Shown here piece by piece: positions 43,220 through 50,216 of a stretch of 64,000 nt of DNA (the first letter of the stretch is position 1; each line of letters opens with the position of its first letter). The position numbers and the translations under genes were made by a program. The notes below the pieces were generated by a model, which searched no databases, was not told where the DNA came from, and saw only the letters and a list, made by a program, of their open reading frames with translations. The DNA is from B30-G6 sp964633115 (GTDB lineage: Bacteria > Desulfobacterota > Desulfobacteria > Desulfobacterales > B30-G6), in assembly GCA_964633115.1 (NCBI GenBank), contig CAZWEO010000010.1, positions 1 through 64,000 on the forward strand. The letters are read 5' to 3'.

Positions 43220-44194
43220 ATGCCCAAGGATGCCCATGTTGCAGACCCAGCGGCTTGTAAAATCGATGCTAAGTCGCTTTCACATTATCGTGGCAAGCTT
43301 CCCAAAATCGCAGATGAAATAATCGCCAAATGCGACGATGATGCCTGCTATACCCATATCGACTATGAGCCCATACCGTCTAAAACATCGGTAATCGAGA
43401 TAATCCAGCGGCTGCGTGAAGTATTGTTTCCGGGCTACTTTACGCGCGAAAAGCTTGACCCCGTCAATTTAACCTACAGCATGGGTCAAACTGTATCCAT
43501 CCTTTTTGATCAATTATCTGAACAGATATGCCACAGTGTTCGTCATGATTGCTTTCGGTATGAGCAAGCCTGCAGCGACTGTGCCGAGAAAGGCAATGAG
43601 GTTAGCTTGGCCTTTTTGGAATCTGTTCCCGAGCTACGCAAGATCCTGGCCACTGATGTAGCTGCCGCATATGCCGGCGATCCCGCTGCCCAGAGTACCG
43701 ATGAAATTATTTTCAGCTATCCCGGCATCTTTTCTTTAATGGTTTATCGGGTGGCCCACAAGCTCCATACCCTGGGAGTACCCCTGCTGCCGCGTATCAT
43801 GACCGAATATGCCCACAGCGTCACCGGCATCGATATCCATCCAAGTGCTGTTATCGGCCAAGGTTTTGTTATCGACCATGGCACGGGCGTAGTCATTGGT
43901 GAAACCACTATTATTGGAAAAAATGTTCGGATCTATCAGGGCGTCACCTTGGGGGCCCTGTCTTTGCCCATGGATGCCGGCGATCGTTTTCGCGGTGTCA
44001 AAAGACACCCGACCATAGAAGACAACGTCATTATCTACTCCGGCACCACCATCCTGGGTGGTGATACCGTCATCGGTACTAGATCGGTTATCGGCGGCAA
44101 TGTGTGGCTAACCGATTCGGTCCCACCCGATACCAAGGTCGTCATGAAAAAACCGGAACTGATATATATGTCCTCAACCAAAGAAATCGCTTGA
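43220..44194 (+). CDS. cysE: Serine O-acetyltransferase (EpsC type)
   Basis: Makes O-acetylserine, the acceptor for sulfide in cysteine synthesis. The C-terminal hexapeptide-repeat domain is clear (HPSAVIGQGFVIDHGTGVVI, then IYQGVTLGALS and DNVIIYSGTTILGG). The long helical N-terminal region (about 190 residues) is the EpsC type found in anaerobes. It lacks the usual terminal Ile of CysE tails that bind CysK; it ends STKEIA. GGGAGG precedes the ATG. Part of nifU-nifS-cysE-cysK. Confidence 0.9.
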   Translation: MPKDAHVADPAACKIDAKSLSHYRGKLPKIADEIIAKCDDDACYTHIDYEPIPSKTSVIEIIQRLREVLFPGYFTREKLDPVNLTYSMGQTVSILFDQLSEQICHSVRHDCFRYEQACSDCAEKGNEVSLAFLESVPELRKILATDVAAAYAGDPAAQSTDEIIFSYPGIFSLMVYRVAHKLHTLGVPLLPRIMTEYAHSVTGIDIHPSAVIGQGFVIDHGTGVVIGETTIIGKNVRIYQGVTLGALSLPMDAGDRFRGVKRHPTIEDNVIIYSGTTILGGDTVIGTRSVIGGNVWLTDSVPPDTKVVMKKPELIYMSSTKEIA

Positions 44195-44200
44195 CGCTGA

Positions 44201-44246
44201 CGAAAAGCTGAGCTTTTCGCTAAGCAATTGAGCATCGCTCAATTGC
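44201..44246. promoter_or_regulatory. Two tandem triloop hairpins between cysE and cysK
   Basis: CGAAAAGC/GCTTTTCG with loop TGA (44201-44219) and GCAATTGAGC/GCTCAATTGC with loop ATC (44224-44246), both perfect. They start 7 bp after the cysE stop. No T-run follows, so mRNA processing or stability control within the operon is as likely as termination. Confidence 0.7.
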
Positions 44247-44315
44247 CCTTATTATGGACTCAGAAGTTCTATCGTCGCTGGAAGTTTTGGCAGGGTCTTG
44301 CGATTGGAGGTCACA

Positions 44316-45239
44316 ATGAAAATATTTCCTCGAATTCAAAATACCATCGGAATTACACCCTTGGTCCGTATCGGAAAAATGGCCCAGGGATTGGACTGTG
44401 AAATTCTGGCCAAACTGGAATTCTTCAATCCTTTGGGAAGTGTCAAAGATCGTATCGGCGCAGCCATGATTGATGCCGCTGAAAGCCAAGGTTTAATCGG
44501 AACCAAAACTTTGATTGTTGAGCCCACCAGCGGCAATACGGGCATTGCTTTGGCATTTGTTTGTGCGGCCAAAGGTTATCGTCTCTGCCTTACGATGCCG
44601 GAAACCCTGAGCATCGAACGTCGCAAACTGCTGCAACACCTGGGTGCCGAGCTTGTCCTCACACCGGGTCCAGAGGGCATGAAAGGGGCCATTCAAAAGG
44701 CAGCCGAGATCCGATCCCAACATGAAAATGCCTTTACTCCCAACCAATTTGGCAATCCGGCTAATCCTGCCATCCATCGTGAGACCACGGCCAAAGAAAT
44801 TTGGGAAGACACCGGGGGTAACATCGATATTTTTGTTTCCGGCGTCGGAACTGGTGGCACCATCACCGGTGTTTCCGAAGCAATCAAAGCGAAGAAATCC
44901 GACTTGATATCTGTGGCTGTTGAGCCTGCTGATTCGCCAGTCCTTTCGGGTGGAAAACCTGGTCCCCATAAAATTCAGGGCATCGGTGCTGGATTTGTTC
45001 CAGACATTCTCAATACTGACATTATCGATGAAATAGTCACGGTCAGCAACGACGAGGCCATCCAAACCGGTCGGAAACTTGCCAATAGCGAAGGTATTCT
45101 ATGCGGTATTTCATCCGGAGCTGCACTGGCAGCAGCTTTGAACATTGCGCGCAAAAAATCGTCCAAAGGAAAACAAATTGTGGTAGTGCTTCCCAGCACT
45201 GGCGAACGCTATATCAGCACCGAGTTATTTGAAAAATAG
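44316..45239 (+). CDS. cysK: Cysteine synthase A
   Basis: PLP enzyme that makes cysteine from O-acetylserine and sulfide. The PLP lysine is in NPLGSVKDRIGAAMID (about 36-51); the substrate loop is VEPTSGNTGIALA; the phosphate loop is VSGVGTGGTITGVSEAIKA; ILCGISSGAALAAAL is near the end. Length of 307 aa is normal. GGAGG precedes ATG 44316; a longer frame from 44298 starts at TTG. The TAG stop (45237-45239) lies inside a repeat end shared with 52611-52625. Confidence 0.95.
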   Translation: MKIFPRIQNTIGITPLVRIGKMAQGLDCEILAKLEFFNPLGSVKDRIGAAMIDAAESQGLIGTKTLIVEPTSGNTGIALAFVCAAKGYRLCLTMPETLSIERRKLLQHLGAELVLTPGPEGMKGAIQKAAEIRSQHENAFTPNQFGNPANPAIHRETTAKEIWEDTGGNIDIFVSGVGTGGTITGVSEAIKAKKSDLISVAVEPADSPVLSGGKPGPHKIQGIGAGFVPDILNTDIIDEIVTVSNDEAIQTGRKLANSEGILCGISSGAALAAALNIARKKSSKGKQIVVVLPSTGERYISTELFEK

Positions 45240-45572
45240 AGCGTTTGCCAGAATAACGTTCCGAAACAGTCTAGGTTTTTCTGTTGATGAAATCAACACC
45301 ATACCGGTTGTCATAATTTTACATTAATCTGAGCCGTTAAGTAAACCGGTATTTTGAGACATGAATGTATCATCTTGGGTCGTGATACATCCCCGAAATG
45401 TCACGACGCATATTAAATCTGCGCCATCTTCTCCCTTTTTCTGCCTTCAATACGTTCATGCGAACAAAATAATAAAAAAGTGAGGCCCATCTATTACACT
45501 GGCATACATTTTGATACTCAATATAGGATAGGAGCGTTCGAGCGTTACAATCCACGTGTGGAACAAACGCTC
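45235..45572. repeat. Repeat-end copy and structured spacer downstream of cysK
   Basis: AATAGAGCGTTTG (45235-45247) plus about 25 more bases (CAGAATAACGTTCCGAAA) match the left end of the element at 52611-52715. CAAACGCTC at about 45564-45572 resembles its right end. Between lie several inverted repeats: GTTGAT/ATCAAC near 45282, ATACCGGTT/AACCGGTAT near 45301-45353, two mutually exclusive stems at 45365-45407, and GAGCGTT/AACGCTC at 45540-45572. No gene is visible. It may be a larger or decayed copy of the MITE-like element. Confidence 0.5.
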
Positions 45573-45614
45573 ACTTTGAGAATGATCATGAACCCAGCGG
45601 GAGTCCAATAGCCA

Positions 45615-45821
45615 GTGAAGCCCTGCGATAATAATTTAAAAAAAACCCTCCATTTGACCGATGAGATGATCGATTTGGCCAATGCTGGCGATGCTGAACG
45701 GGAAGATACCGGATGCGGTATTCTGTATGGCATCGTACGGGATGCCGCCTACAAAATACGAAAGATTGCTGAATCTGAAAGAGAAAAGCATATTCGTAAA
45801 GGCTGGTGGCATAAAAGATAA
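45615..45821 (+). CDS. Small conserved cytoplasmic protein
   Basis: A 68-residue protein starting at GTG, with GGGAG about 12 nt upstream. It reads LHLTDEMIDLANAGDAERED, then GCGILYGIVRDAAYKIRKIA and ends KGWWHKR. I have the impression of similar small proteins in sulfate reducers but know no function. One Cys; mostly helical; no membrane segment. Intact and alone between cysK and the oxygen-defence genes. Confidence 0.6.
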   Translation: MKPCDNNLKKTLHLTDEMIDLANAGDAEREDTGCGILYGIVRDAAYKIRKIAESEREKHIRKGWWHKR

Positions 45822-45962
45822 CCACCCGGGTCCAGCGGGCCGGCATTCTTTTCTCTAAAAAGGAGGGGCTATTATTCTGTACGAATGCATGACTTCTTAG
45901 CAAGTCGGGAATAAACCGTTTTAGGTATTAAGTGTTGCAAGCAATTTAAATTAAGATTTAAT

Positions 45963-45975
45963 TTCTAAGTTAGAA
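45963..45975. promoter_or_regulatory. TTCTAA-G-TTAGAA palindrome upstream of dfx
   Basis: A perfect 6-bp inverted repeat with one central base, 70-83 bp upstream of the desulfoferrodoxin start, just before CTAAAAC heptamers (45977-45997). Its position suggests an operator for the oxygen-defence operon (Fur/PerR-like or another regulator). It does not match a consensus I can name. Confidence 0.4.
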
Positions 45976-45976
45976 C

Positions 45977-46027
45977 TTAAAACCTAAAACCTAAAACAAG
46001 ATGAATTTGTATTTTTCCAAATTCATC
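45977..46027 (+). promoter_or_regulatory. Heptamer repeat plus leader hairpin before dfx RBS
   Basis: Three 7-nt units (TTAAAAC, CTAAAAC, CTAAAAC; 45977-45997), then arms GATGAATTTG (46000-46009) and CAAATTCATC (46018-46027) with an 8-nt loop. The AAGGAGG site follows 4-5 nt later. Same design as 59-104. Confidence 0.7.
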
Positions 46028-46045
46028 AAAAAAGGAGGCAATAAA

Positions 46046-46420
46046 ATGGCAGAACGGTCTGAAGTCTACAAATGTGAACTTTGTGGTAATATCGTACAAG
46101 TTATGCATGGCGGCGCTGGTGAGTTGGTATGCTGTGGTGCACCGATGGTCTGTCTCAAAGCTAATACCGTGGATGCGGCCAAAGAAAAGCACGTACCCGT
46201 GGTTGAAAAAGTTGATGGTGGTGTCAAAGTCAAGGTTGGTGACGTACCCCATCCTATGGAGGAAAAGCATTGGATCGAATGGATCGAAGTGCTTGCCAAT
46301 GGCAAATCGTATGTGCAATTTCTAAACGCTGGTGATGTACCCGAAGCCATATTCAATTTGGATGCAGCCGCAGTGAGCGCACGTGCATTTTGTAATCTGC
46401 ATGGCCTCTGGAAAGGATAA
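46046..46420 (+). CDS. dfx: Desulfoferrodoxin (2Fe-superoxide reductase)
   Basis: Reduces superoxide to H2O2 without making O2. The N-terminal desulforedoxin domain binds iron through CELC (10, 13) and the adjacent pair CC (29, 30). The catalytic domain has the His ligands in KEKHVPVVEK, VPHPMEEKHWIEWIEV and the C-terminal CNLHGLWKG, with the Cys ligand in that last motif. Length of 124 aa is normal. I start at ATG 46046 (after AAGGAGG); an ATG at 46001 lies in the hairpin. First gene of the oxygen-defence set; electrons likely come from the rubredoxins downstream. Confidence 0.96.
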   Translation: MAERSEVYKCELCGNIVQVMHGGAGELVCCGAPMVCLKANTVDAAKEKHVPVVEKVDGGVKVKVGDVPHPMEEKHWIEWIEVLANGKSYVQFLNAGDVPEAIFNLDAAAVSARAFCNLHGLWKG

Positions 46421-46426
46421 TATCGT

Positions 46427-46942
46427 ATGCTTACTGATAAAGTGCAGGACGCACTCAACAATCAATTTAATGCCGAACTTTACTCTTCTTATCTCTATCT
46501 ATCCATGCATGCTTATTTTAAATCCATCAACCTGGATGGATTTGCAAACTGGATGTATCAGCAAGCTAAAGAAGAACTTGTGCATGCCATGAAATTCTAT
46601 GAATTCATCAACCAACGGGGGGGACGGGCTCGAACAGCAGCTGTGGCCGAACCGCCGTCTGATTGGGATTCGCCCCTGGCGGTATTTGAAGAAACGCTGG
46701 CGCATGAGCAAAAAGTTACTGGTCTGATAAACGACCTCGTTGAAATTGCCAATGATGCCCATGATCATGCAACCCAAATCTTCCTGCAATGGTTTGTAAC
46801 CGAGCAGATAGAAGAAGAAGAAAGTGCCGGCGGTGTATTGGAGCAATTAAGACTCATGCAGGGTCACGCTGGTGGTCTATTTATGATTGACCGCGAGCTG
46901 GCCAAACGCGCTGTACCAACCGGATTTGATCAACAAGAATAA
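46427..46942 (+). CDS. ftnA: Ferritin (non-haem, FtnA-like)
   Basis: Iron-storage protein forming a 24-mer with ferroxidase activity. Ferroxidase-site residues are visible: Glu in NAELYSSYLYLSM, ExxH in AKEELVHAMKFYEF (about 45-58), Glu in VFEETLAHEQK and Gln-Glu in FVTEQIEEEESAG. Length of 171 aa is normal. It begins 6 bp after dfx (AAAGGA site). It removes Fe(II) that would react with the H2O2 made by superoxide reductase. Confidence 0.94.
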   Translation: MLTDKVQDALNNQFNAELYSSYLYLSMHAYFKSINLDGFANWMYQQAKEELVHAMKFYEFINQRGGRARTAAVAEPPSDWDSPLAVFEETLAHEQKVTGLINDLVEIANDAHDHATQIFLQWFVTEQIEEEESAGGVLEQLRLMQGHAGGLFMIDRELAKRAVPTGFDQQE

Positions 46943-46948
46943 GCCATG

Positions 46949-46997
46949 AGCTGTAAGCTGTAAGCTGCTTATATCTGCAGGCTTATGGCTTACAGCT
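46949..46997. repeat. Heptamer repeat hairpin before a rubredoxin-like gene
   Basis: Exactly seven 7-nt units: AGCTGTA, AGCTGTA, AGCTGCT, TATATCT, GCAGGCT, TATGGCT, TACAGCT. The ends pair (AGCTGTAAGC, 46949-46958; GCTTACAGCT, 46988-46997). The AAGGAGG site of the next gene follows 6-7 nt later. Confidence 0.8.
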
Positions 46998-47017
46998 TTA
47001 AATTAAGGAGGTGCCCC

Positions 47018-47173
47018 ATGGCAAGCTGGAAATGTTCCAAATGTGGTTACACACTCGAGGCGGATGCCCATCCAGATCAATGTCCATCCTGTAAAGAAAA
47101 ATGTGAGTTTCTCGATAACACGTGTTATACACCTGACTGTCAGTATGAAGGCACAGATCAACGTATTAAGTAA
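47018..47173 (+). CDS. Rubredoxin-like small iron protein
   Basis: A 51-residue protein with CSKCGYTLEA (about 6-15) and CPSCKEKCEF (27-36), the two-knuckle pattern of the rubrerythrin/rubredoxin-like iron site, plus two more Cys in DNTCYTPDCQYEG. The family occurs next to dfx and rubrerythrin genes. AAGGAGG precedes ATG 47018. Likely an electron carrier for the peroxide/superoxide system. Confidence 0.82.
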   Translation: MASWKCSKCGYTLEADAHPDQCPSCKEKCEFLDNTCYTPDCQYEGTDQRIK

Positions 47174-47205
47174 AATCCTCAGACAATCTGATTTGGAGAT
47201 ATATA

Positions 47206-47637
47206 ATGGGAAAAGCACTTATAGTCTATGCATCTCGAAGCGGCGAAACAGAACGGATAGCCAATCTGATCGCCGAAGGAATTCGCATGGCCAGTAGTGA
47301 CGCCGTCGTAAAAAATGCCAAGGATGTTAAAAACGAAGCAGACCTACAAGGGTTTGACGGGTATGTTTTTGGATCAGCAACCTACCATGGCGATATGATG
47401 CAGGCTATGAAAACGCTCCTCTTTTTAGCGGAGAAAGCCGATCTTGAAAAGAGAATTGGAGGTTCTTTTGGTGCTTTTGGGTGGAGTGGTGAAGCGCCCG
47501 ATCGCATATTCGGAACCATGGAAAATATATTTATCATGGACATGGTTACCGGACCTTTACGACTAAAAAACAGCACCCTAGGTGGCGGTATTCAAATGGC
47601 CCAGGACTATGGTAAACAGGTAGCAACCAAGTTATAA
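47206..47637 (+). CDS. Flavodoxin
   Basis: A short-chain flavodoxin-fold electron carrier. The FMN phosphate loop is IVYASRSGETERIANLIAEG, near the ideal T/S-x-T/S-G-x-T pattern. FGSATYHGDMMQAM and FGAFGWSGEAPDRI match the flanking FMN loops, the latter resembling the flavodoxin domain of flavodiiron proteins. Length of 143 aa is normal. GGAG precedes the ATG. It could donate to oxygen- or peroxide-reducing partners in the same cluster. Confidence 0.88.
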   Translation: MGKALIVYASRSGETERIANLIAEGIRMASSDAVVKNAKDVKNEADLQGFDGYVFGSATYHGDMMQAMKTLLFLAEKADLEKRIGGSFGAFGWSGEAPDRIFGTMENIFIMDMVTGPLRLKNSTLGGGIQMAQDYGKQVATKL

Positions 47638-47647
47638 CACATATCAA

Positions 47648-47731
47648 GAACGTCCAACATCGAAATTTAAACGGCGAACTGTAAACCGACATTCATTCGA
47701 TGTTCGACGTTGGAAGTTCAATGTTCGATGT
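47648..47731. repeat. Heptamer repeat, twelve units in one register
   Basis: Continuous 84-nt block of 7-nt units, first GAACGTC, CAACATC, GAAATTT and so on, later TCGATGT, TCGACGT, TGGAAGT, TCAATGT, TCGATGT. The first and last parts are complementary and can fold. It lies between flavodoxin and the next small gene. Confidence 0.8.
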
Positions 47732-47833
47732 TAAAAGAATTGGACAATGAATTTCAACAATTTCGAACCTGGTTTATGCACAATTTTATGGAATACATCA
47801 AATCCTGAAATCAATCAGAATAAGGAGGTTAAC

Positions 47834-48022
47834 ATGTCCACTACCCCCCAACACTGTCCCGGCTATGAGCAATTCAAGAGTCTCAAAACGTTTGATTGCA
47901 AATGCCCTTCCTGCGGTCAAAGCAAAGAAATATTCTCAGACGAGTTCGAAAAAACACACCGCTGCAATGGTTGCGGTGAAGAAATCGATTTCACCCAGTG
48001 TACCCCTGAAGCTGGCGTCTGA
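47834..48022 (+). CDS. Small zinc-ribbon protein
   Basis: A 62-residue protein with HCPGYEQFKSLKTFDCKCPS, then CGQSKEIFSDEF and HRCNGCGEEIDFTQC. Two CxxC knuckles (CPSC and CNGC) form a likely zinc ribbon. AAGGAGG lies before ATG 47834; the frame extends upstream to 47747 with no ribosome site. Its TGA overlaps the ATG of the cytochrome gene. Similar proteins occur in rubredoxin/rubrerythrin clusters, but no function is known to me. Confidence 0.68.
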   Translation: MSTTPQHCPGYEQFKSLKTFDCKCPSCGQSKEIFSDEFEKTHRCNGCGEEIDFTQCTPEAGV

Positions 48023-48363
48023 TGCATTATCCCAGCGTTATTTCTATGATAATTTTTTGTATCCTGATTTCCGCTTCCGGTTTCGCGGTAGAGAATCAGG
48101 GTGCCGCGGAAATAAAAATTGATGGTGGTAAAAGGGGCATCGTACATTTCCCGCACCATGCTCATCAAACCAGATTAAAAGATTGCAACATATGTCATGC
48201 CGTGTTTCCACAGGAACCGCAATCCCTAAACAAACTTAAGCAAACCGGCCAGTTGAAACCAAAACAGGTTATGAACAAACAATGTGTCAAGTGTCACCGC
48301 GCCGAGAAAAAAGCCGGTAACCCAAGTGGACCGACAACTTGCTCGAAGTGCCATGTTCGATAA
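48022..48363 (+). CDS. Three-haem class III-type cytochrome c (c7-like)
   Basis: A periplasmic multihaem cytochrome. The N-terminus has a signal peptide (IIFCILISASGFAVENQ). Three CxxCH sites follow: CNICH, CVKCH and CSKCH, with spare His (HFPHHAHQT) as distal ligands. Three haems in a small protein is the c7 arrangement of Geobacter/Desulfuromonas, against four in cytochrome c3. The ATG overlaps the previous stop. It may carry electrons in the periplasm between dehydrogenases and membrane complexes; the link to oxygen defence is positional. Confidence 0.88.
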   Translation: MHYPSVISMIIFCILISASGFAVENQGAAEIKIDGGKRGIVHFPHHAHQTRLKDCNICHAVFPQEPQSLNKLKQTGQLKPKQVMNKQCVKCHRAEKKAGNPSGPTTCSKCHVR

Positions 48364-48416
48364 AATAGTCAAATATATTGATTTTACGATTTTTAGTCGT
48401 ATGAAATTTAATTGGG

Positions 48417-49391
48417 ATGGTTGATTTGCAAGTACTAGGCCTACAAGGCAGTCCCAGAAATAAAGGCAGTTCGGATTATTTGTTAACTGCCTTCATGCAG
48501 GCAGTATCGGATCTAGGTGCGGATGTCCAAGTTCTTGATATCCCTCGCATGAAGATCCGACCCTGCATCGGTTGCGGGTATTGTGAAAAAAAGGGTGTCT
48601 GTGTCATTGATGATGATGAAATGGCTGCCAGCGTCTACACCAAGCTAAAAAATGCCGAAGTCGTTGTGGCTGCCTCACCGGTATTTTTTTATAGTGTCAC
48701 CGCCCAACTTAAAGCCATGATCGACCGCAGCCAAACCTTGTGGTCCCGAAAGTATCGATTCAAGCTTGCCGATCCCCTGGCGACGACGCGCAAAGGTTTC
48801 TTCCTATCCATGGGCGGCAGCCGGGGAAAAAACCTCTTTACTTGCGTACAATTGGTTACTAATTATTTTTTCGATGCCATTCAAGCTACTCCCAGCGGCA
48901 ATCTCACCTATCCTGCCATCGAAACCCGCGACGACTTTCACACCTTGCCCAAGCTCCAAACCGATATTGATGTTGCTGCAAAAAACTTGCTCTCCTCTTT
49001 GCTTAAACGTCAACGCTTGGTGGTTTTGGGCAAAAGGAATGACATCCGCTCCCAAATGGCAGCAGCCTTGATTCAATATCTTGCTGGAACCCGATTTCAG
49101 GTCCTATCCGCCGGATCCGAACCTGCTCAGGAAGTCCACCCAGATGTTGTATCAAGTATGGCGGAAATAGGACTCGATATGGCCTTCCGAAAGCCATCTT
49201 CGATGGAATCCGTCCAGACATTTAACCCTCATCAAATCATTAGCATGAGTCCCGATATCCAAATCCCAAACAAAGACCAAGCCCAAATTTGGACATGGGA
49301 TCTACCCGATCCCTATGAAAATACCAATATTGCAATAAGAGAGCTACGAGAAAGTATTCAAAAAAATGTGGATGCGTTCATAAAAATGTAG
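48417..49391 (+). CDS. Flavodoxin-fold reductase fused to a degenerate LMW phosphatase/arsenate-reductase domain
   Basis: Residues 1-190 form an NADPH-dependent FMN reductase-like domain (GLQGSPRNKGSSDYLLTAF; MKIRPCIGCGYCEKKGVCVI; AASPVFFYSVTAQLKAMIDR). Residues 195-320 match low-molecular-weight tyrosine phosphatase/ArsC. Its phosphate loop reads VVLGKRNDIRSQMAAAL where C-x5-R-S is expected: Arg and Ser remain, the catalytic Cys is gone. The aspartate loop is kept as WDLPDPYE. The second domain is therefore likely a non-catalytic binding module. No clear ribosome site. It lies between the cytochrome and rubredoxin genes. Confidence 0.8.
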   Translation: MVDLQVLGLQGSPRNKGSSDYLLTAFMQAVSDLGADVQVLDIPRMKIRPCIGCGYCEKKGVCVIDDDEMAASVYTKLKNAEVVVAASPVFFYSVTAQLKAMIDRSQTLWSRKYRFKLADPLATTRKGFFLSMGGSRGKNLFTCVQLVTNYFFDAIQATPSGNLTYPAIETRDDFHTLPKLQTDIDVAAKNLLSSLLKRQRLVVLGKRNDIRSQMAAALIQYLAGTRFQVLSAGSEPAQEVHPDVVSSMAEIGLDMAFRKPSSMESVQTFNPHQIISMSPDIQIPNKDQAQIWTWDLPDPYENTNIAIRELRESIQKNVDAFIKM

Positions 49392-49480
49392 AAAGCTTAA
49401 CCCGTGACCGCCCAGAAATAGGCAAATTTGGTTGAGATCAAGGCATGTGAAAAATCTTACCACAGACATATAGTTGATGA

Positions 49481-49539
49481 CTTTCCAGAATACCTGGCCT
49501 TTTGGCCAGGTCAGAGCTATCGGCTTTGTCTGGAAAGTT
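49481..49539. other. Nested hairpin (cross-shaped) element
   Basis: Outer arms ACTTTCCAGA (49481-49490) and TCTGGAAAGT (49530-49539) are perfect 10-bp. Inside, ACCTGGCC (49493-49500) and GGCCAGGT (49505-49512) form an 8-bp hairpin with a TTTT loop. It lies in the 326-bp gap before the first rubredoxin. No T-run follows; it could be a structured RNA, a mobile relic or a terminator. Confidence 0.6.
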
Positions 49540-49570
49540 TCAAAGAAATCGAAATATTATAAGTTATGAA

Positions 49571-49619
49571 TCGGTCGATAAGCCGGATTCTCTGAGCCAG
49601 AATACGTTTGACTCAAACG
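49571..49619 (-). other. Sequence resembling the 3' end of RNase P RNA
   Basis: Read on the minus strand, AGAATCCGGCTTATCGACC (about 49573-49591) matches the universally conserved 3' end of rnpB. The preceding minus-strand text does not fold as the rest of RNase P RNA, so only a fragment is here. Next to it CGTTTGACTCAAACG (49605-49619) is a palindrome. It may be a relic or an attachment-site-like duplication, or chance. Confidence 0.35.
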
Positions 49620-49717
49620 ATTTCTTACATTTCAAGGATAGGATTTTTTACATAACACATATATGAATCAAATTGGACATTTATGGGTGGTGACGAACAA
49701 ATGAATAGGAGATTACA

Positions 49718-49897
49718 ATGGCCAACCCCGAAGAAATGTATCAATGCCAAACAGTCAATTGTGGCTATATTTACAACCCTGACAAAGGTGATCGCAAAGG
49801 AAAGATACCCAAAGGAACCCAATTTGCCGATCTCCCCGACGATTGGAAATGCCCCATCTGCGGAGCAAGCAAAAAAATGTTCAAGTCCCTTGGATAA
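49718..49897 (+). CDS. Rubredoxin with C-x4-C first knuckle
   Basis: A 59-residue rubredoxin. The second knuckle is normal (WKCPICGASKKMF); the first is YQCQTVNCGYIYN, with four residues between the cysteines instead of two. This variant is known from a second rubredoxin in Desulfovibrio and shifts spectral and redox properties. Aromatic core residues (Y, W) and the PDD turn are kept. AGGAG precedes ATG 49718. Confidence 0.9.
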   Translation: MANPEEMYQCQTVNCGYIYNPDKGDRKGKIPKGTQFADLPDDWKCPICGASKKMFKSLG

Positions 49898-50057
49898 AAA
49901 CACGCCGTTATTCACCGCCCCTTTTACGGAAAGCTGTTTCCAATTTGGCTTTTATGGCTTGATATAAATATGCGTTTGTTTTATGAAATCATGATAAATT
50001 ATGAGTAGTCGGTTTAATTAAAGCGTCATTAAAACCCTAAATAAAGGAGAAAACAAA

Positions 50058-50216
50058 ATGGATAAATATGTTTGCACACTGTGTGGCTATGTTTACGATC
50101 CTGCCGAAGGAGATCCGGATAGTGGTGTCGCCCCTGGAACCAAATGGGAAGATGTACCCAATGATTGGGAGTGTCCTGTATGTGGTGCCGGTAAAGAGGA
50201 TTTTGAGAAAGAGTAA
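50058..50216 (+). CDS. Rubredoxin
   Basis: A classical 52-residue rubredoxin: KYVCTLCGYVYDPAEGDPDS, then WECPVCGAGKEDFEKE. Both knuckles are CxxCG, holding one Fe. AAAGGAG precedes the ATG. It lies 40 bp upstream of the flavodiiron protein, whose natural donor is rubredoxin in Desulfovibrio, so the pair likely forms the O2-reducing chain. Its stop TAA abuts the hairpin at 50216-50240. Confidence 0.96.
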   Translation: MDKYVCTLCGYVYDPAEGDPDSGVAPGTKWEDVPNDWECPVCGAGKEDFEKE

